From contig JBHJNQ010000007.1 of NCBI GenBank assembly GCA_050330635.1, forward strand, positions 124,001 through 188,000: a stretch of DNA of 64,000 nt, in the 5' to 3' direction. A program made the translations under genes and the position numbers. Source of the stretch: CADEDH01 sp050330635 (GTDB taxonomy: Bacteria > Actinomycetota > Acidimicrobiia > Acidimicrobiales > SZUA-35). Positions 8,495 through 17,190 of the stretch are shown here, piece after piece; positions within the stretch are counted from its first letter, which is position 1; the number at the start of each line of letters is the position of its first letter. Below the pieces are notes generated by a model. The model saw only the letters and a program-made list of their open reading frames with translations, did not search any database and was not told the origin of the DNA.

Positions 8495-9322
8495 TCAGCG
8501 TCGGGCCAGCGCCGCCTTGGCCAGCTCGAAGTCGTCCGGGTTGGTGATCCCGATCCACCGCTCCGGCGATGGGATGACCTTCACCGCAAGGCGCCCGTCG
8601 GCCATCAGCTCGCCGACCACGGTGGGGAGCTGGCACTCGGCCCGGGGATCGTCACCGTGGGCGTTGTGGAAGGCCCGCCACCGCTCGTCGAAGTCGGCCA
8701 GAACGGTGGGGTGGAAGCACCACAGGTTCATCGACACCGGCGTGTCGGCGGGGACGGTCCGCCCGCCGGCCGAGAACGAGCCGTCGGCCCGGCGCTCGCA
8801 GCCGTCGGTCTCGACGATGGCGGTCAGCCATCCGTCGTCGACCTCGGTGACCGCCCGGGTCACCGTCCCCGTCGGGGGAACCGTGTGACCGAGCTCGAAG
8901 GCGACGTTGCCCGCCTCCCCGGCATCGAGGGTGGCCAGACACGAGGCCGCCAGCTCGAACGACCGAGGGCCGTAGTAGTCGTCGGCGTTGATCACGGCGA
9001 ACGGGTCGACGACGACCCCGGCGGCGCTGAGCACGGCATGGAGAGTGCCCCACGGCTTGTCGCGGTGGGGTCCGAGATCGTCCTGGCGGACGTACGTCAC
9101 GGTCCGCCCACCGTGGAAACCCTCGACGTGGTGGCGGACGTCGTCCTCGATGCCGCTCCGGACGATCAGCACGGTGTCGGCGAAGCCGGCGGCGGCGGCG
9201 TCGAACATGGAGAAGTCGAGGATGGCCTCGCCGTTCCCACCCACCCGGGCCAGCTGCTTCACTCCGCCGAAACGGCTCCCCAGCCCGGCGGCCATGATGA
9301 CAAGCGTTGGTTGCACCACCAC
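8495..9322 (-). CDS. Nucleotidyltransferase-like (NTP_transferase fold) protein
   Basis: A 275-residue GT-A fold protein. The N-terminal VIMAAGLGSRFGGVKQL is the sugar-nucleotide pyrophosphorylase loop that binds NTP, and INADDYYG is the metal-binding region. The C-terminal part (CQLPTVVGELMADGRLAVKV) resembles glucose-1-phosphate uridylyl/thymidylyltransferase-like proteins. The sugar substrate is not known. The start codon is one of two consecutive GTGs (9322 or 9319); both keep the first beta strand. No operon partner overlaps it. Confidence 0.8.
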   Translation of the reverse strand: MVVQPTLVIMAAGLGSRFGGVKQLARVGGNGEAILDFSMFDAAAAGFADTVLIVRSGIEDDVRHHVEGFHGGRTVTYVRQDDLGPHRDKPWGTLHAVLSAAGVVVDPFAVINADDYYGPRSFELAASCLATLDAGEAGNVAFELGHTVPPTGTVTRAVTEVDDGWLTAIVETDGCERRADGSFSAGGRTVPADTPVSMNLWCFHPTVLADFDERWRAFHNAHGDDPRAECQLPTVVGELMADGRLAVKVIPSPERWIGITNPDDFELAKAALARR

Positions 9323-9482
9323 AGGGTGTCGGTTGGGCCGACCGGTGGCAACGTCGGGAGGACCGGGCCGGACGAGGTTCTTCGCCAGGACTCCGGGCAG
9401 GCTGTCCGGAGTGGCCCCGCCTGGTGGCCATCCTCACCCGCGACCTGGGCCGACCTCGGCGCTTCGCCCCGGCCGGGACCGC

Positions 9483-11075
9483 CTAGCGGTGGACGTCGGC
9501 CTCCGTGCGGACCGCCCGGGACCTGAGGGTGAACACGCTGTCGCCCGAGAGCACCCCGCCCCTGGCGAACAACCGCCCTCCCTGCCAGTTGGACAGACCG
9601 AGCTCGGGACGGCCGAAGGCGTACTGGCCGTCGACCCAGCGGGTGAAGCCGTCACCGACGAAGGGGGCGTCGATGGCGGCCCAGAACCGGGACTGCTCAC
9701 CCTCGTCGCCGCTGACGAGACTGGCCACGAACCGGGGCGACTGCCGGTTGAACCGGTCGACCGCCTCGTCGACGGAGTCGACGACGGTCACCGTGATCTC
9801 CGGTGAGTCCTCCCACTCCCACTCGTGCCCGAGACGGTCGTCGTCGATCTCGGTCGCCCGCCGCTCCCTGACCGGACCATCGGGCCTGACGACCTCCACC
9901 TCGCGATCGAGCCATCCCTCGGGCACGAACGGCAGCGCGGCAGGGGTCACGTGGACCCGGGGTTCGGCCCCGCGGGCAGCGGCCGCCGCCGCCAGCCCGT
10001 CGAGCACCGCCGGGACCAGCCGATCGGCGGCCGGTGCCAGCACGCAGCACGTGTTGAGGGTGTTGCAGACCTTTCGGTCGAGCGAGTGGCGGACCACGGA
10101 ACGCAGCCGGTCGGGGTCGCAGTGGCGCCCGGTGACGATCCACGCCCCACCGGTGCCGTGGAGGCTCACCGGCGTCCCCGCCTGGCGGGCCACCGCCCCG
10201 AGCTGGGCCACCGCCGGTCCGCTGCCCCGGGCCACGGCCAGCGCCAACGTCGGATCGCCGAACATCGCCCACCCGGCGGCGTGGGCCGGGCTGTCGAGGA
10301 GGGTGGCGGCGCCCGGCGGCAGCCCGGCCTCGTCCAACGCCGGGTCGAGGAGGTGCTCGACGATGGCCCTGGCCGTGCCGAGGGCGTCAGATCCGATCCT
10401 GAACACGACCGTGTTGCCGCTGCGCAGTACCCCGCAGGCGTCGGCGAAGACGTTGGGCCGGCCCTCGAACACGAAGCCCACGACCCCGAGACCGGCCACC
10501 CGCTGCTCCAGGCGCCACCCTTCGTGGTCGATGGCCTCGACCAGCTCATCTCGCCGGGACGGAGCGTCACGCCATAACCGGAGGCCCGCCACCATGTCGG
10601 ACCGCATCGTGTCGCTCAACTCGAGCCTCGTGGTCGAACGACCCCGCTCCCGGGCCGACGCCACGTCGACCCGGTTGGCCTCGGCCACGGGGGCGAAGCG
10701 GTCGTCGTCGGCCAGCCGCTCGGCGAAACGATGGTAGAACCCGTCGATCGTGTCGTCGTCGACCGAGCCCATGGCGAGGAACGCCCGGTGGGCCCGGGCC
10801 ACGGCCTCGATCGCCACCGTCCACTCCCGATCCGGGATGTGGAGCAGGTCGCCGGAGTCTGCGACCACGATGAGCCGGTCGCCCGGACGGAAGGCAGCCG
10901 CCAGCTCGGGCCCGACCCGGGCGATGCGGTCGCCGCCGTAGACGATGGCCTGGCCCGGTTCGAGGGCGACGAGCCGCTCGGCGCGGTCAGCCCGCTCGGC
11001 GGCGGCAGCGGCAGCGGGGTCGGTCCCGGGCTCAGGGACGGGGTCGGTCCCGGTCGAGGAATGGGCGGTCGTCAC
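9483..11075 (-). CDS. ProA-like aldehyde dehydrogenase with N-terminal extension
   Basis: Belongs to the glutamate-5-semialdehyde (gamma-glutamyl phosphate) reductase branch of the aldehyde dehydrogenase fold. Visible are GVVGFVFEGRPNVFADACG and SGNTVVFRIG in the cofactor domain, and the active-site Cys in RKVCNTLNTCCVL (compare GVCNALE in ProA). At 530 residues it is about 110 longer than usual ProA; roughly the first 80-100 residues form an extra domain (VALEPGQAIVYGGDRIARVG). It may be a paralogue rather than the proline enzyme, since no proB is adjacent. GTG 11075 follows CACACT by 6 bp. Confidence 0.75.
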   Translation of the reverse strand: MTTAHSSTGTDPVPEPGTDPAAAAAAERADRAERLVALEPGQAIVYGGDRIARVGPELAAAFRPGDRLIVVADSGDLLHIPDREWTVAIEAVARAHRAFLAMGSVDDDTIDGFYHRFAERLADDDRFAPVAEANRVDVASARERGRSTTRLELSDTMRSDMVAGLRLWRDAPSRRDELVEAIDHEGWRLEQRVAGLGVVGFVFEGRPNVFADACGVLRSGNTVVFRIGSDALGTARAIVEHLLDPALDEAGLPPGAATLLDSPAHAAGWAMFGDPTLALAVARGSGPAVAQLGAVARQAGTPVSLHGTGGAWIVTGRHCDPDRLRSVVRHSLDRKVCNTLNTCCVLAPAADRLVPAVLDGLAAAAAARGAEPRVHVTPAALPFVPEGWLDREVEVVRPDGPVRERRATEIDDDRLGHEWEWEDSPEITVTVVDSVDEAVDRFNRQSPRFVASLVSGDEGEQSRFWAAIDAPFVGDGFTRWVDGQYAFGRPELGLSNWQGGRLFARGGVLSGDSVFTLRSRAVRTEADVHR

Positions 11076-11098
11076 CGTCCCAGTGTGCCATCGCCGGC

Positions 11099-11779
11099 TC
11101 AGCTGTAGGCGGCGTCGTCGTCGTCACCCGTCGGCACCTCGGGCACCAGGGGCACGAACCGGACCGGGCCCAGGTCCTCGGTCTCCACCGTGGTCGGGGT
11201 GCGCCGCAGGCGGAGCAGGTGCTGGGTCCCCCCCACCGGGCCGACGGGGATTACGAGCCGGCCTCCGGGCCGGTCGGGGCCGGGCGCCCGCAGCTGATCG
11301 ACGAGGGCCGGGGGTATGTCGGCGGGGCTGGCGGTCACGACGATGGCGTCGAACGGGGCCTCGGCCTCCAGGCCGTCGGTACCGTCGCCGACGACCACGA
11401 CGACCGTGTCGTGGCCCTCGGCCGCCAGCCGGCGCTCGGCCCGGGCGGCCAGGGTCGGCCACCGCTCGACCGTCCACACCCGCCCCGCCAGACGGGACAG
11501 CACCGCCGCCCCGTAGCCCGAGCCCGTACCGATCTCGAGCACCCGGTCGGCCGGGGCGATCTCGGCCGCCTGAGCCATGAGGGCCACGATGTAGGGCTGA
11601 CTGATGGTCTGCCCGCACCCGATCGGCAGCGGGCCATCGCTGTAGGCCTGACCGCGGTCGCGCTCCTCGACGAAACGGTGACGTGCCACCTCGGCCATGG
11701 CGTTCAGCACCCGCCGATCGACGATGCCTCGACGGGAGAGGTCGTTGACCATCCGTTGGCGCCGACGGTGCAGGGTCAC
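11099..11779 (-). CDS. pcm: Protein-L-isoaspartate O-methyltransferase
   Basis: SAM-dependent repair enzyme that methylates L-isoaspartyl residues in aged proteins. The 226-residue product has the family motifs PIGCGQTISQPYIVALM, the SAM-binding VLEIGTGSGYGAAVL, and FDAIVVTASP. The acidic tail (GDDDDAAYS) is not part of the fold. The start is probably GTG 11779; an internal GTG or ATG near 11750 is possible because a 13-bp direct repeat blurs the upstream region. Confidence 0.88.
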   Translation of the reverse strand: MTLHRRRQRMVNDLSRRGIVDRRVLNAMAEVARHRFVEERDRGQAYSDGPLPIGCGQTISQPYIVALMAQAAEIAPADRVLEIGTGSGYGAAVLSRLAGRVWTVERWPTLAARAERRLAAEGHDTVVVVVGDGTDGLEAEAPFDAIVVTASPADIPPALVDQLRAPGPDRPGGRLVIPVGPVGGTQHLLRLRRTPTTVETEDLGPVRFVPLVPEVPTGDDDDAAYS

Positions 11780-11847
11780 GGTTGCGGGGTCACGGTTGCG
11801 GGTCGGGGTCGCTCCTGACCTCGACGCTACCAGGGCATGATGGGACG

Positions 11848-12792
11848 GTGCCGACCGGCCGCTTCGCCCCCAGTCCCACCGGCCCGCTCCACCTCGGGAA
11901 CCTGCGGACCGCCCTCGTCGCCTGGTTGTACGCCCGGGCCGACCGGTCGGCGTTCCGCCTCCGCTTCGACGACCTCGACGCCGGCTCGGTCCGGGCCGAG
12001 CACTACGACACCCAGGCCGCCGCCCTGTCGGCCCTCGGCCTCGACTGGGACGGGCCGGCCGTCCGACAATCGGACCGCCTCGACCGCTACCGGGCCGCCC
12101 TCGACCGGCTGGTGGCGGCCGATGCCGTGTATCCCTGCTACTGCTCCCGACGCGAGATCCGGGAAGCGGCCCAGGCCCCGAACCGCCCCCTGGCTGGCCA
12201 CGCCTACCCGGGCACGTGCCGCCACCTCGACCGGCGGACCAGGGCCGAGCGGGAGGCGGCCGGTCGCCGGCCGGCCCTCCGCCTCCGCGTCGACGAGGCC
12301 TCGGTCGACTTCGTGGACAGGGTGGCCGGCCCGGTCGGGTTCGACGTCGACGATTTCGTCGTGTGCCGCAACGACGGCACCCCCGCCTACCACCTGGTGA
12401 CGGTGGTCGACGACGACGCCCTCGATATCGAGCTGGTGGTGCGGGCCGACGATCTGCTCGACTCGACGAGCCGGCAGATCCTGCTGTGCCGACTCCTCGG
12501 TCTCCGGGTTCCGGCCCATGCCCACGTTCCCCTCGTCGTCGGCCCCGACGGCGAGCGGCTGGCCAAGCGCCACGGCGCAGTCACGCTGGCCGACCACCTG
12601 GCCCGGGGCCGGTCGACCGCCGACGTGCTCCACTACCTGGCCCGCTCGCTCGGTCTCCACCCCCGTCCCGGCGACCGGGCCCCCGACCTGGTGGGCCGGT
12701 TCGACCCCGCCGGGCTACCCCACAGCCCGCTCGTGGTGACGGGGTCGGACCTCGGCGGGGAGGGTCAGAACACGAGCTCCGACAGGGTGTAG
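11848..12792 (+). CDS. gluQ: Glutamyl-Q tRNA(Asp) synthetase
   Basis: A truncated GluRS paralogue that attaches glutamate to queuosine in the anticodon of tRNA(Asp). At 314 residues it lacks the anticodon-binding domain of GluRS. It keeps the HIGH-type motif in PSPTGPLHLGNLRTAL and a KMSKS equivalent LAKRHGAVTL. The zinc-site region is seen as CYCSRREI and the following Cys. GTG 11848 is chosen because translation from it begins directly at the fold (PTGRFAPSPTG) and CATGAT precedes it by 6 bp. It overlaps the DUF445 gene by 28 bp tail to tail. Confidence 0.87.
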   Translation: MPTGRFAPSPTGPLHLGNLRTALVAWLYARADRSAFRLRFDDLDAGSVRAEHYDTQAAALSALGLDWDGPAVRQSDRLDRYRAALDRLVAADAVYPCYCSRREIREAAQAPNRPLAGHAYPGTCRHLDRRTRAEREAAGRRPALRLRVDEASVDFVDRVAGPVGFDVDDFVVCRNDGTPAYHLVTVVDDDALDIELVVRADDLLDSTSRQILLCRLLGLRVPAHAHVPLVVGPDGERLAKRHGAVTLADHLARGRSTADVLHYLARSLGLHPRPGDRAPDLVGRFDPAGLPHSPLVVTGSDLGGEGQNTSSDRV

Positions 12793-14021
12793 ATGACCAG
12801 GCCGGCCAGGCCGCCGACCAGGGTGCCGTTGATACGGATGAACTGGAGGTCACGGCCGACCTGGAGCTCCAACCGCTCCGCCGTCTCGTCGGTGTCCCAC
12901 CGCTGGACGGTGGTGGCGATCAGGTCGGCCACCTCCCCCTTGAACTGCCCGGCCACGTACGTGGTGGCCTCGATGATCCAGCGGTCGATCCTGGCCTGCA
13001 GCTCGGGATCCCGCTCCAGGGCCCGGCCGGCCTCGACCAGGGCCTCGTCGAGCCGCACCCGGAGCTCGGAGGTCGGGTCCTCGCTCGCCTCGAGCAGGGC
13101 CGACTTCATCCGGTCCCACAGCGACGCCGACCAGGCCCGGACCTCGGGATGGGCCAGCACCTCCTCCTTGAGCCGCTCGCCCCGGGCCAACAGCTCGGGG
13201 GACGACTTCAGCTCCTCGGCGAAACGGGCCGCACGACGGTCGACCTCGCGTCGCAGCTCGTGGTCGGGATCGGCCCGCAGCTCCCCCAGGAACCGCTGCA
13301 CGACCTCGTAGATTTTCTCGAGCACGGCGTCGTCGACCTGCTCTGGCACCCACCACGGCGACTCCTGGTACAACCGCTGACGGAACGGGTCGCGGTTGTC
13401 GTCCATGAACGAGGAGAGACCGCCGAGAACGGCATCGAACACGACGCGGTGGTGCTCGCCCTCGATGGCCACCTCCACGGCCCGACCGACCAGCGGCGCC
13501 ACCGGCATCTTTCGGGCCCTGGTCATGACGACCTGTTCGAGGCCGCTCTGGACGAGGTCGTCCTCGAGGACCTCGGTCACTCCCCGGACCACGGCCGCGC
13601 TCTGGGCCGACACGGTGGCGGCGTTGTGAGGTTGGGCCAGCCACCCACCGACCCGGGCCGCCAGGTGGGCGTCCTCCAACCGCTCGACGATCACCTCGGA
13701 GGTCAGGAAGTTGTCCCGCACGAAGCCGCCCAGACTGGCCCCGATCTGGTCCTTGCGGGTCTGGACGATGGCGGTGTGGGGGATGGGAAGACCGAGGGGA
13801 TGGCGGAACAGGGCGGTCACGGCGAACCAGTCGGCCAACGCCCCCACCATGGCCGCTTCGGCTGTGGCCCGGACGTAGCCGACCGCCGGGTAGGACTCCT
13901 CCAGGGCCCGGGCCACGAGGAACACGACGGCCGCCGCCACCAGCATCCCGGTGGCGAAGGCCTTCATCCGGCGCAGGTCGCGGGCCCGGCTGGCGTCGGG
14001 ATCGGGGAACGGGGTGCTCAT
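12765..14021 (-). CDS. DUF445 family membrane protein
   Basis: A 418-residue protein with an N-terminal TM segment (about 22-40), the DUF445 hallmark AAMVGALADWFAVTALFRHPLG, a long alpha-helical coiled-coil-like middle, and a hydrophobic C-terminus (GGLAGLVIYTLSELV). The function of the family is not established; it is usually described as inner-membrane anchored. ATG 14021 is preceded by GATGGT at 6 bp. Confidence 0.85.
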   Translation of the reverse strand: MSTPFPDPDASRARDLRRMKAFATGMLVAAAVVFLVARALEESYPAVGYVRATAEAAMVGALADWFAVTALFRHPLGLPIPHTAIVQTRKDQIGASLGGFVRDNFLTSEVIVERLEDAHLAARVGGWLAQPHNAATVSAQSAAVVRGVTEVLEDDLVQSGLEQVVMTRARKMPVAPLVGRAVEVAIEGEHHRVVFDAVLGGLSSFMDDNRDPFRQRLYQESPWWVPEQVDDAVLEKIYEVVQRFLGELRADPDHELRREVDRRAARFAEELKSSPELLARGERLKEEVLAHPEVRAWSASLWDRMKSALLEASEDPTSELRVRLDEALVEAGRALERDPELQARIDRWIIEATTYVAGQFKGEVADLIATTVQRWDTDETAERLELQVGRDLQFIRINGTLVGGLAGLVIYTLSELVF

Positions 14022-14046
14022 GGCGACACCATCATGCCGGAGCGGA

Positions 14047-14745
14047 TCAGAGCACGGTGCGCAGTACCCGGAAGGCCTCGGCGTGCTCGACCCCGATCTC
14101 CTTGCCCCGCAGACACGACAGGGCGCGCACCGACTCCTCGCAGCGGACGTGGGGCGAGGGCCGGGCCTGGGTGACGTAGGCGGCCAGCGCCTCGAGCTTG
14201 CGGTCGACCACGTCGGTGATGTCGACGAAGGCCTCGGGACGCGGGATCTTGTCGGTCCACCACATGATCTTCGGTGACTCGTACACCAGCACGTGGGGGA
14301 CGAGCCACTTCCCGAACACGGGGGCGATCGGCCGCAGGGCCGCCACCGCCGTCTCGAACGTGGCCACGTGGTCCTGGTCGTAGTCATCGCCCGACGGGAT
14401 CAACACGACGTCGGGTTCGAGGTCGTTGATCTCCCGCTCGAAGCGGTCGACCAGGTCGCGTTTGGGCAGCGTGTCGAGCTTCTCGATCAGGTCCTGGTCG
14501 CCGTGGACGATGTCCCAGTCGAAGCGGAGGATCCCCGCCACCGCCTTGATCTCGGCCACCCGCTGGGCGAAGGTGGTGCCGCCCTCGTGACCGTAGTGGT
14601 GGAACCCGTCGACCGTCATGAACAGCACCCGGACCTCGGCACCCTGGTCGGCCAGTCGGGCCATCGTCCCTCCGCATGCCAGGGCCTCGTCGTCGGCATG
14701 GGGGGCGATGACGAGGACCCGGCGCAGCCGGCTGAGGTCAGGCAA
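14047..14745 (-). CDS. PIG-L/LmbE family zinc deacetylase
   Basis: Members remove N-acetyl groups from GlcNAc-containing lipids or thiols. The 232-residue protein shows the zinc motif PHADDEAL near residue 15 and a second zinc region DYDQDHVATF. The exact substrate is unknown; MshB and GlcNAc-PI deacetylase are relatives. The likely start is TTG 14745, which overlaps the stop of the upstream epimerase gene (TTGCCTGA), implying translational coupling. The pair probably acts on the same sugar. Confidence 0.8.
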   Translation of the reverse strand: MPDLSRLRRVLVIAPHADDEALACGGTMARLADQGAEVRVLFMTVDGFHHYGHEGGTTFAQRVAEIKAVAGILRFDWDIVHGDQDLIEKLDTLPKRDLVDRFEREINDLEPDVVLIPSGDDYDQDHVATFETAVAALRPIAPVFGKWLVPHVLVYESPKIMWWTDKIPRPEAFVDITDVVDRKLEALAAYVTQARPSPHVRCEESVRALSCLRGKEIGVEHAEAFRVLRTVL

Positions 14746-15775
14746 CGTCCGCCGCCGCCATCAACGGACGGTAGTAGTCGATCGTCTCCTGGATGAGAGC
14801 GTCGAGACCGACGATCGGCGTCCACTCGACTACGCCGGCGGCATCGAGCACCGGGGTCTTCTCGAACGAGTGGGCCTCGACGTAGAGGTCGCCGTGGATC
14901 TTCTTGGCGTCGGCGTACACGATCGACGAACTGGAGCCCGTCATCTCCTTCACAAGATCGGCGAGGGCCCGGACGGTGATCTTGTTGTGGGGATTGCCGA
15001 CGTTGTAGACCATGCGGTCGGAGTCGAGGGCCGCGTCCATGTGATCGGTGATGAAGCGGGTCAGGTCGGACACCGACAGGAAGGCGCGCAGCTGCTCGCC
15101 GGTGGCGAACACGGTGATGTCGTCGCCGACGAGGGCCTGCTGGACGAAGGTCGGCACCACGAAACCGCCCATCTCCGACTGGCGGGGTCCGGTCACGTTG
15201 AACGGCCGGATCACGATGCCCCGCAGGCCCCGGTGGGCGCTATTGGCCACCATGGCCTCGGTCAGGGTCTTGGCGATGGCGTACTCGACCCGCACGGAGT
15301 AGTCGGACGGCACGAGGATCGTGTCGGACTCGGCCAGCTGGCCGGAGCGGCCGTAGACCTCGGCCGACGAGAAGACACAGACCGGGACGTCGTGGTCGAT
15401 GCACTCCTCGATCACGGTCTCGGCCGAACGCACGATCTCGGGGCCCAGGCGGCCGGCGAAGCGGAGGATGCCGGCCGGGCCGACGAGGGAGGCGGCGTGG
15501 ATCACCCGCTCGGCCCCGGCCACCGTGCCCCCAGCGAGGAAGAAGTCCTCGACCTTCATGCGCAGCACCGTGCAGTTCGGGTGCTCGTCGTAGGGCTTGG
15601 TCGAGATGACCGAGCTCACCATCGAGTCGATGATCACAACCTTGCGGCCGGCATCGAGGTAGGCATCGGCCACGAACGAGCCGATGAAGCCCAGCCCACC
15701 GGTCACGATGACGGCATCCTCGGTGTCGACGTTGCCCACATCGATGTCGCGTGCGTCGGCCAGTGCCATTCTCAT
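14738..15775 (-). CDS. NAD-dependent sugar epimerase/dehydratase
   Basis: Extended SDR, 345 residues. It has the Rossmann motif TGGLGFIGS near 26-34, SSAEVYG, and a catalytic YAIAK in the usual Tyr-x3-Lys place, followed by RPFNVTGPRQ as in GalE/RmlB-like enzymes. Substrate is presumably a nucleotide sugar. It starts at ATG 15775 with an AGCGGAG ribosome-binding site. Coupled by overlap to the PIG-L deacetylase and divergent from a flippase-like gene, so a role in surface glycolipid assembly is plausible but inferred. Confidence 0.83.
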   Translation of the reverse strand: MRMALADARDIDVGNVDTEDAVIVTGGLGFIGSFVADAYLDAGRKVVIIDSMVSSVISTKPYDEHPNCTVLRMKVEDFFLAGGTVAGAERVIHAASLVGPAGILRFAGRLGPEIVRSAETVIEECIDHDVPVCVFSSAEVYGRSGQLAESDTILVPSDYSVRVEYAIAKTLTEAMVANSAHRGLRGIVIRPFNVTGPRQSEMGGFVVPTFVQQALVGDDITVFATGEQLRAFLSVSDLTRFITDHMDAALDSDRMVYNVGNPHNKITVRALADLVKEMTGSSSSIVYADAKKIHGDLYVEAHSFEKTPVLDAAGVVEWTPIVGLDALIQETIDYYRPLMAAADVA

Positions 15776-16119
15776 GGATGCTCCGCTTTCTGTCGTGGTA
15801 GGTGTGCTGGTCGGGAGGTGCGCAGTTCGGACGTGCCCAGTTCGGAAGTGCGGCTCGGTCGATCGCACCTCCGGGTGCCGGTCGACGGACGCGCCGGAAG
15901 GCGATGGCCCGGCACCTGCCCTGTCCCGATCCATCTCCCCACTGGCCTGCCCTGCTGGTCGCCCGTCATCCAGATTCGCTCAGCTCGTTCGAGATATCTG
16001 GACATCCGACGACAACGATACCCACCATCGACCGACTCATCCGATGGTCCGGGTACACCTACTGTCGGGTTTGGGCTTTTCAGCCCAGCCCTCGAGCCGA
16101 TGGATGTGAAGAAGGCCAC
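15776..16119. promoter_or_regulatory. 344-bp divergent intergenic region with a 14-bp direct repeat
   Basis: CAGTTCGGAMGTGC occurs at 15823-15836 and 15838-15851 (13 of 14 identical, one turn and a half apart), about 50-75 bp upstream of the epimerase start. Candidate -10 hexamers are TATCGT on the minus strand (16015-16020) and TACTGT on the plus strand (16060-16065). A seven-codon reading frame (ATG at 16100) ends in the ATGA of the flippase start. No larger gene is seen. Confidence 0.4.
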
Positions 16120-17190
16120 ATGACCGACGACGACCGGGCCCTGCGGGGCCGGCCGACACTGCGACCCGGCAGCCGGCTGCTACGTGCCGTGGTCGGGCTC
16201 GTCGTCGTCGTCGTGGCCTTCGTGTGGGTGCTGCCCGGGATCTCCCCCTACAGCCAGGTGTGGGCCGCCCTCCGTTCGATCGGACCGACCATCGGCGCCG
16301 CCGTGGCGGTGGTGGGAGCGGCGAACCTGATCGCGCCCGCCGCCTCCCAGAAGGCGGCCCTGCCCGGACTCCGCCTCGGCGACGCCGTCCTCACCGACTG
16401 GACGACCTCGGCCATCACCAACGTCATCCCCGCCGGGAGCGCGCTGGCCATCGCCACCACCTGGTCGATGTACCGGTCGTTCGGTCTGGGGGACGGGCCG
16501 ATCGCCCGCTCCATCGTGGTCACGGGGGTGTGGGACACCGTCGTCAAGTTCGGCACGCCGCTCCTGGCCCTCGTGTGGCTGTCGACGGAACGCCCGATCG
16601 GGCCCGGCCTGCTCCAGGCGGCCCTGGTGGGGGCGCTCCTGTTCGCCGTCGTCGTCGCCCTCGGGCTGGTCCTGCTGGCCGGCCCGGCCGTCGGCACCGG
16701 CCTCGGCCGTCTGCTCGACCGGGTCCGGTTCGCCGGTCATGGCTGGCCCGACCGGCTCGACGGGCTGCGCCGCGACACGCTCACCCTGCTCCGCACCCGA
16801 TGGCTGAGCCTGACGTGGTGGACGGTGGCCGGTCACGCCAACCTCTACATCCTGTTCGTCCTCTGCCTCCGGGCGGTCGGCGTCGAGTCCCGGGAACTCA
16901 GCTGGGCCGCCATCCTCGCCGCCTTCGCCTTCGGCCGCCTCATCACCGCCGTGCCACTGTCTCCGGGCGGGCTCGGGGTCATGGAGGTCGGCCTCACCGG
17001 TGCCCTCGCCGCCGTCGGTCGGGCCGACGAGGCGTCGGTGGTGGCCGGGGTGTTGTTGTTCCGCTTCCTGACCCTGATCGTGCCGATCGCGCTGGGGGCC
17101 GTGGGTTGGGTGGTGTGGACCGGACGGGGCGGGAGTATCAGGCCAGCCGCTCGAACAACCGGATCGCCTGTTCCGCCGCCTTCGCCCTGA
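16120..17190 (+). CDS. Flippase-like integral membrane protein (LPG_synthase_TM/UPF0104 type)
   Basis: A 356-residue protein with about 8 TM segments. It resembles the membrane half of lysylphosphatidylglycerol synthase: GSALAIATTWSMYRSFG, and PLSPGGLGVMEVGLTGAL near the C-terminus, the best-conserved family block. Such proteins move or modify lipids. ATG 16120 follows AAGAAGG at good spacing. The last 53 bp overlap the aminohydrolase gene convergently. Confidence 0.78.
   Translation: MTDDDRALRGRPTLRPGSRLLRAVVGLVVVVVAFVWVLPGISPYSQVWAALRSIGPTIGAAVAVVGAANLIAPAASQKAALPGLRLGDAVLTDWTTSAITNVIPAGSALAIATTWSMYRSFGLGDGPIARSIVVTGVWDTVVKFGTPLLALVWLSTERPIGPGLLQAALVGALLFAVVVALGLVLLAGPAVGTGLGRLLDRVRFAGHGWPDRLDGLRRDTLTLLRTRWLSLTWWTVAGHANLYILFVLCLRAVGVESRELSWAAILAAFAFGRLITAVPLSPGGLGVMEVGLTGALAAVGRADEASVVAGVLLFRFLTLIVPIALGAVGWVVWTGRGGSIRPAARTTGSPVPPPSP

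Noticed and set aside
15776..15934. N-terminal extension of the epimerase (53 residues)
   Set aside because: It is low in complexity, covers the direct-repeat control region, and the ATG at 15775 has a ribosome-binding site right before the fold.
16100..16123. Seven-codon leader peptide before the flippase-like gene
   Set aside because: It overlaps the start by ATGA but has no ribosome-binding site of its own and no attenuator structure was seen.
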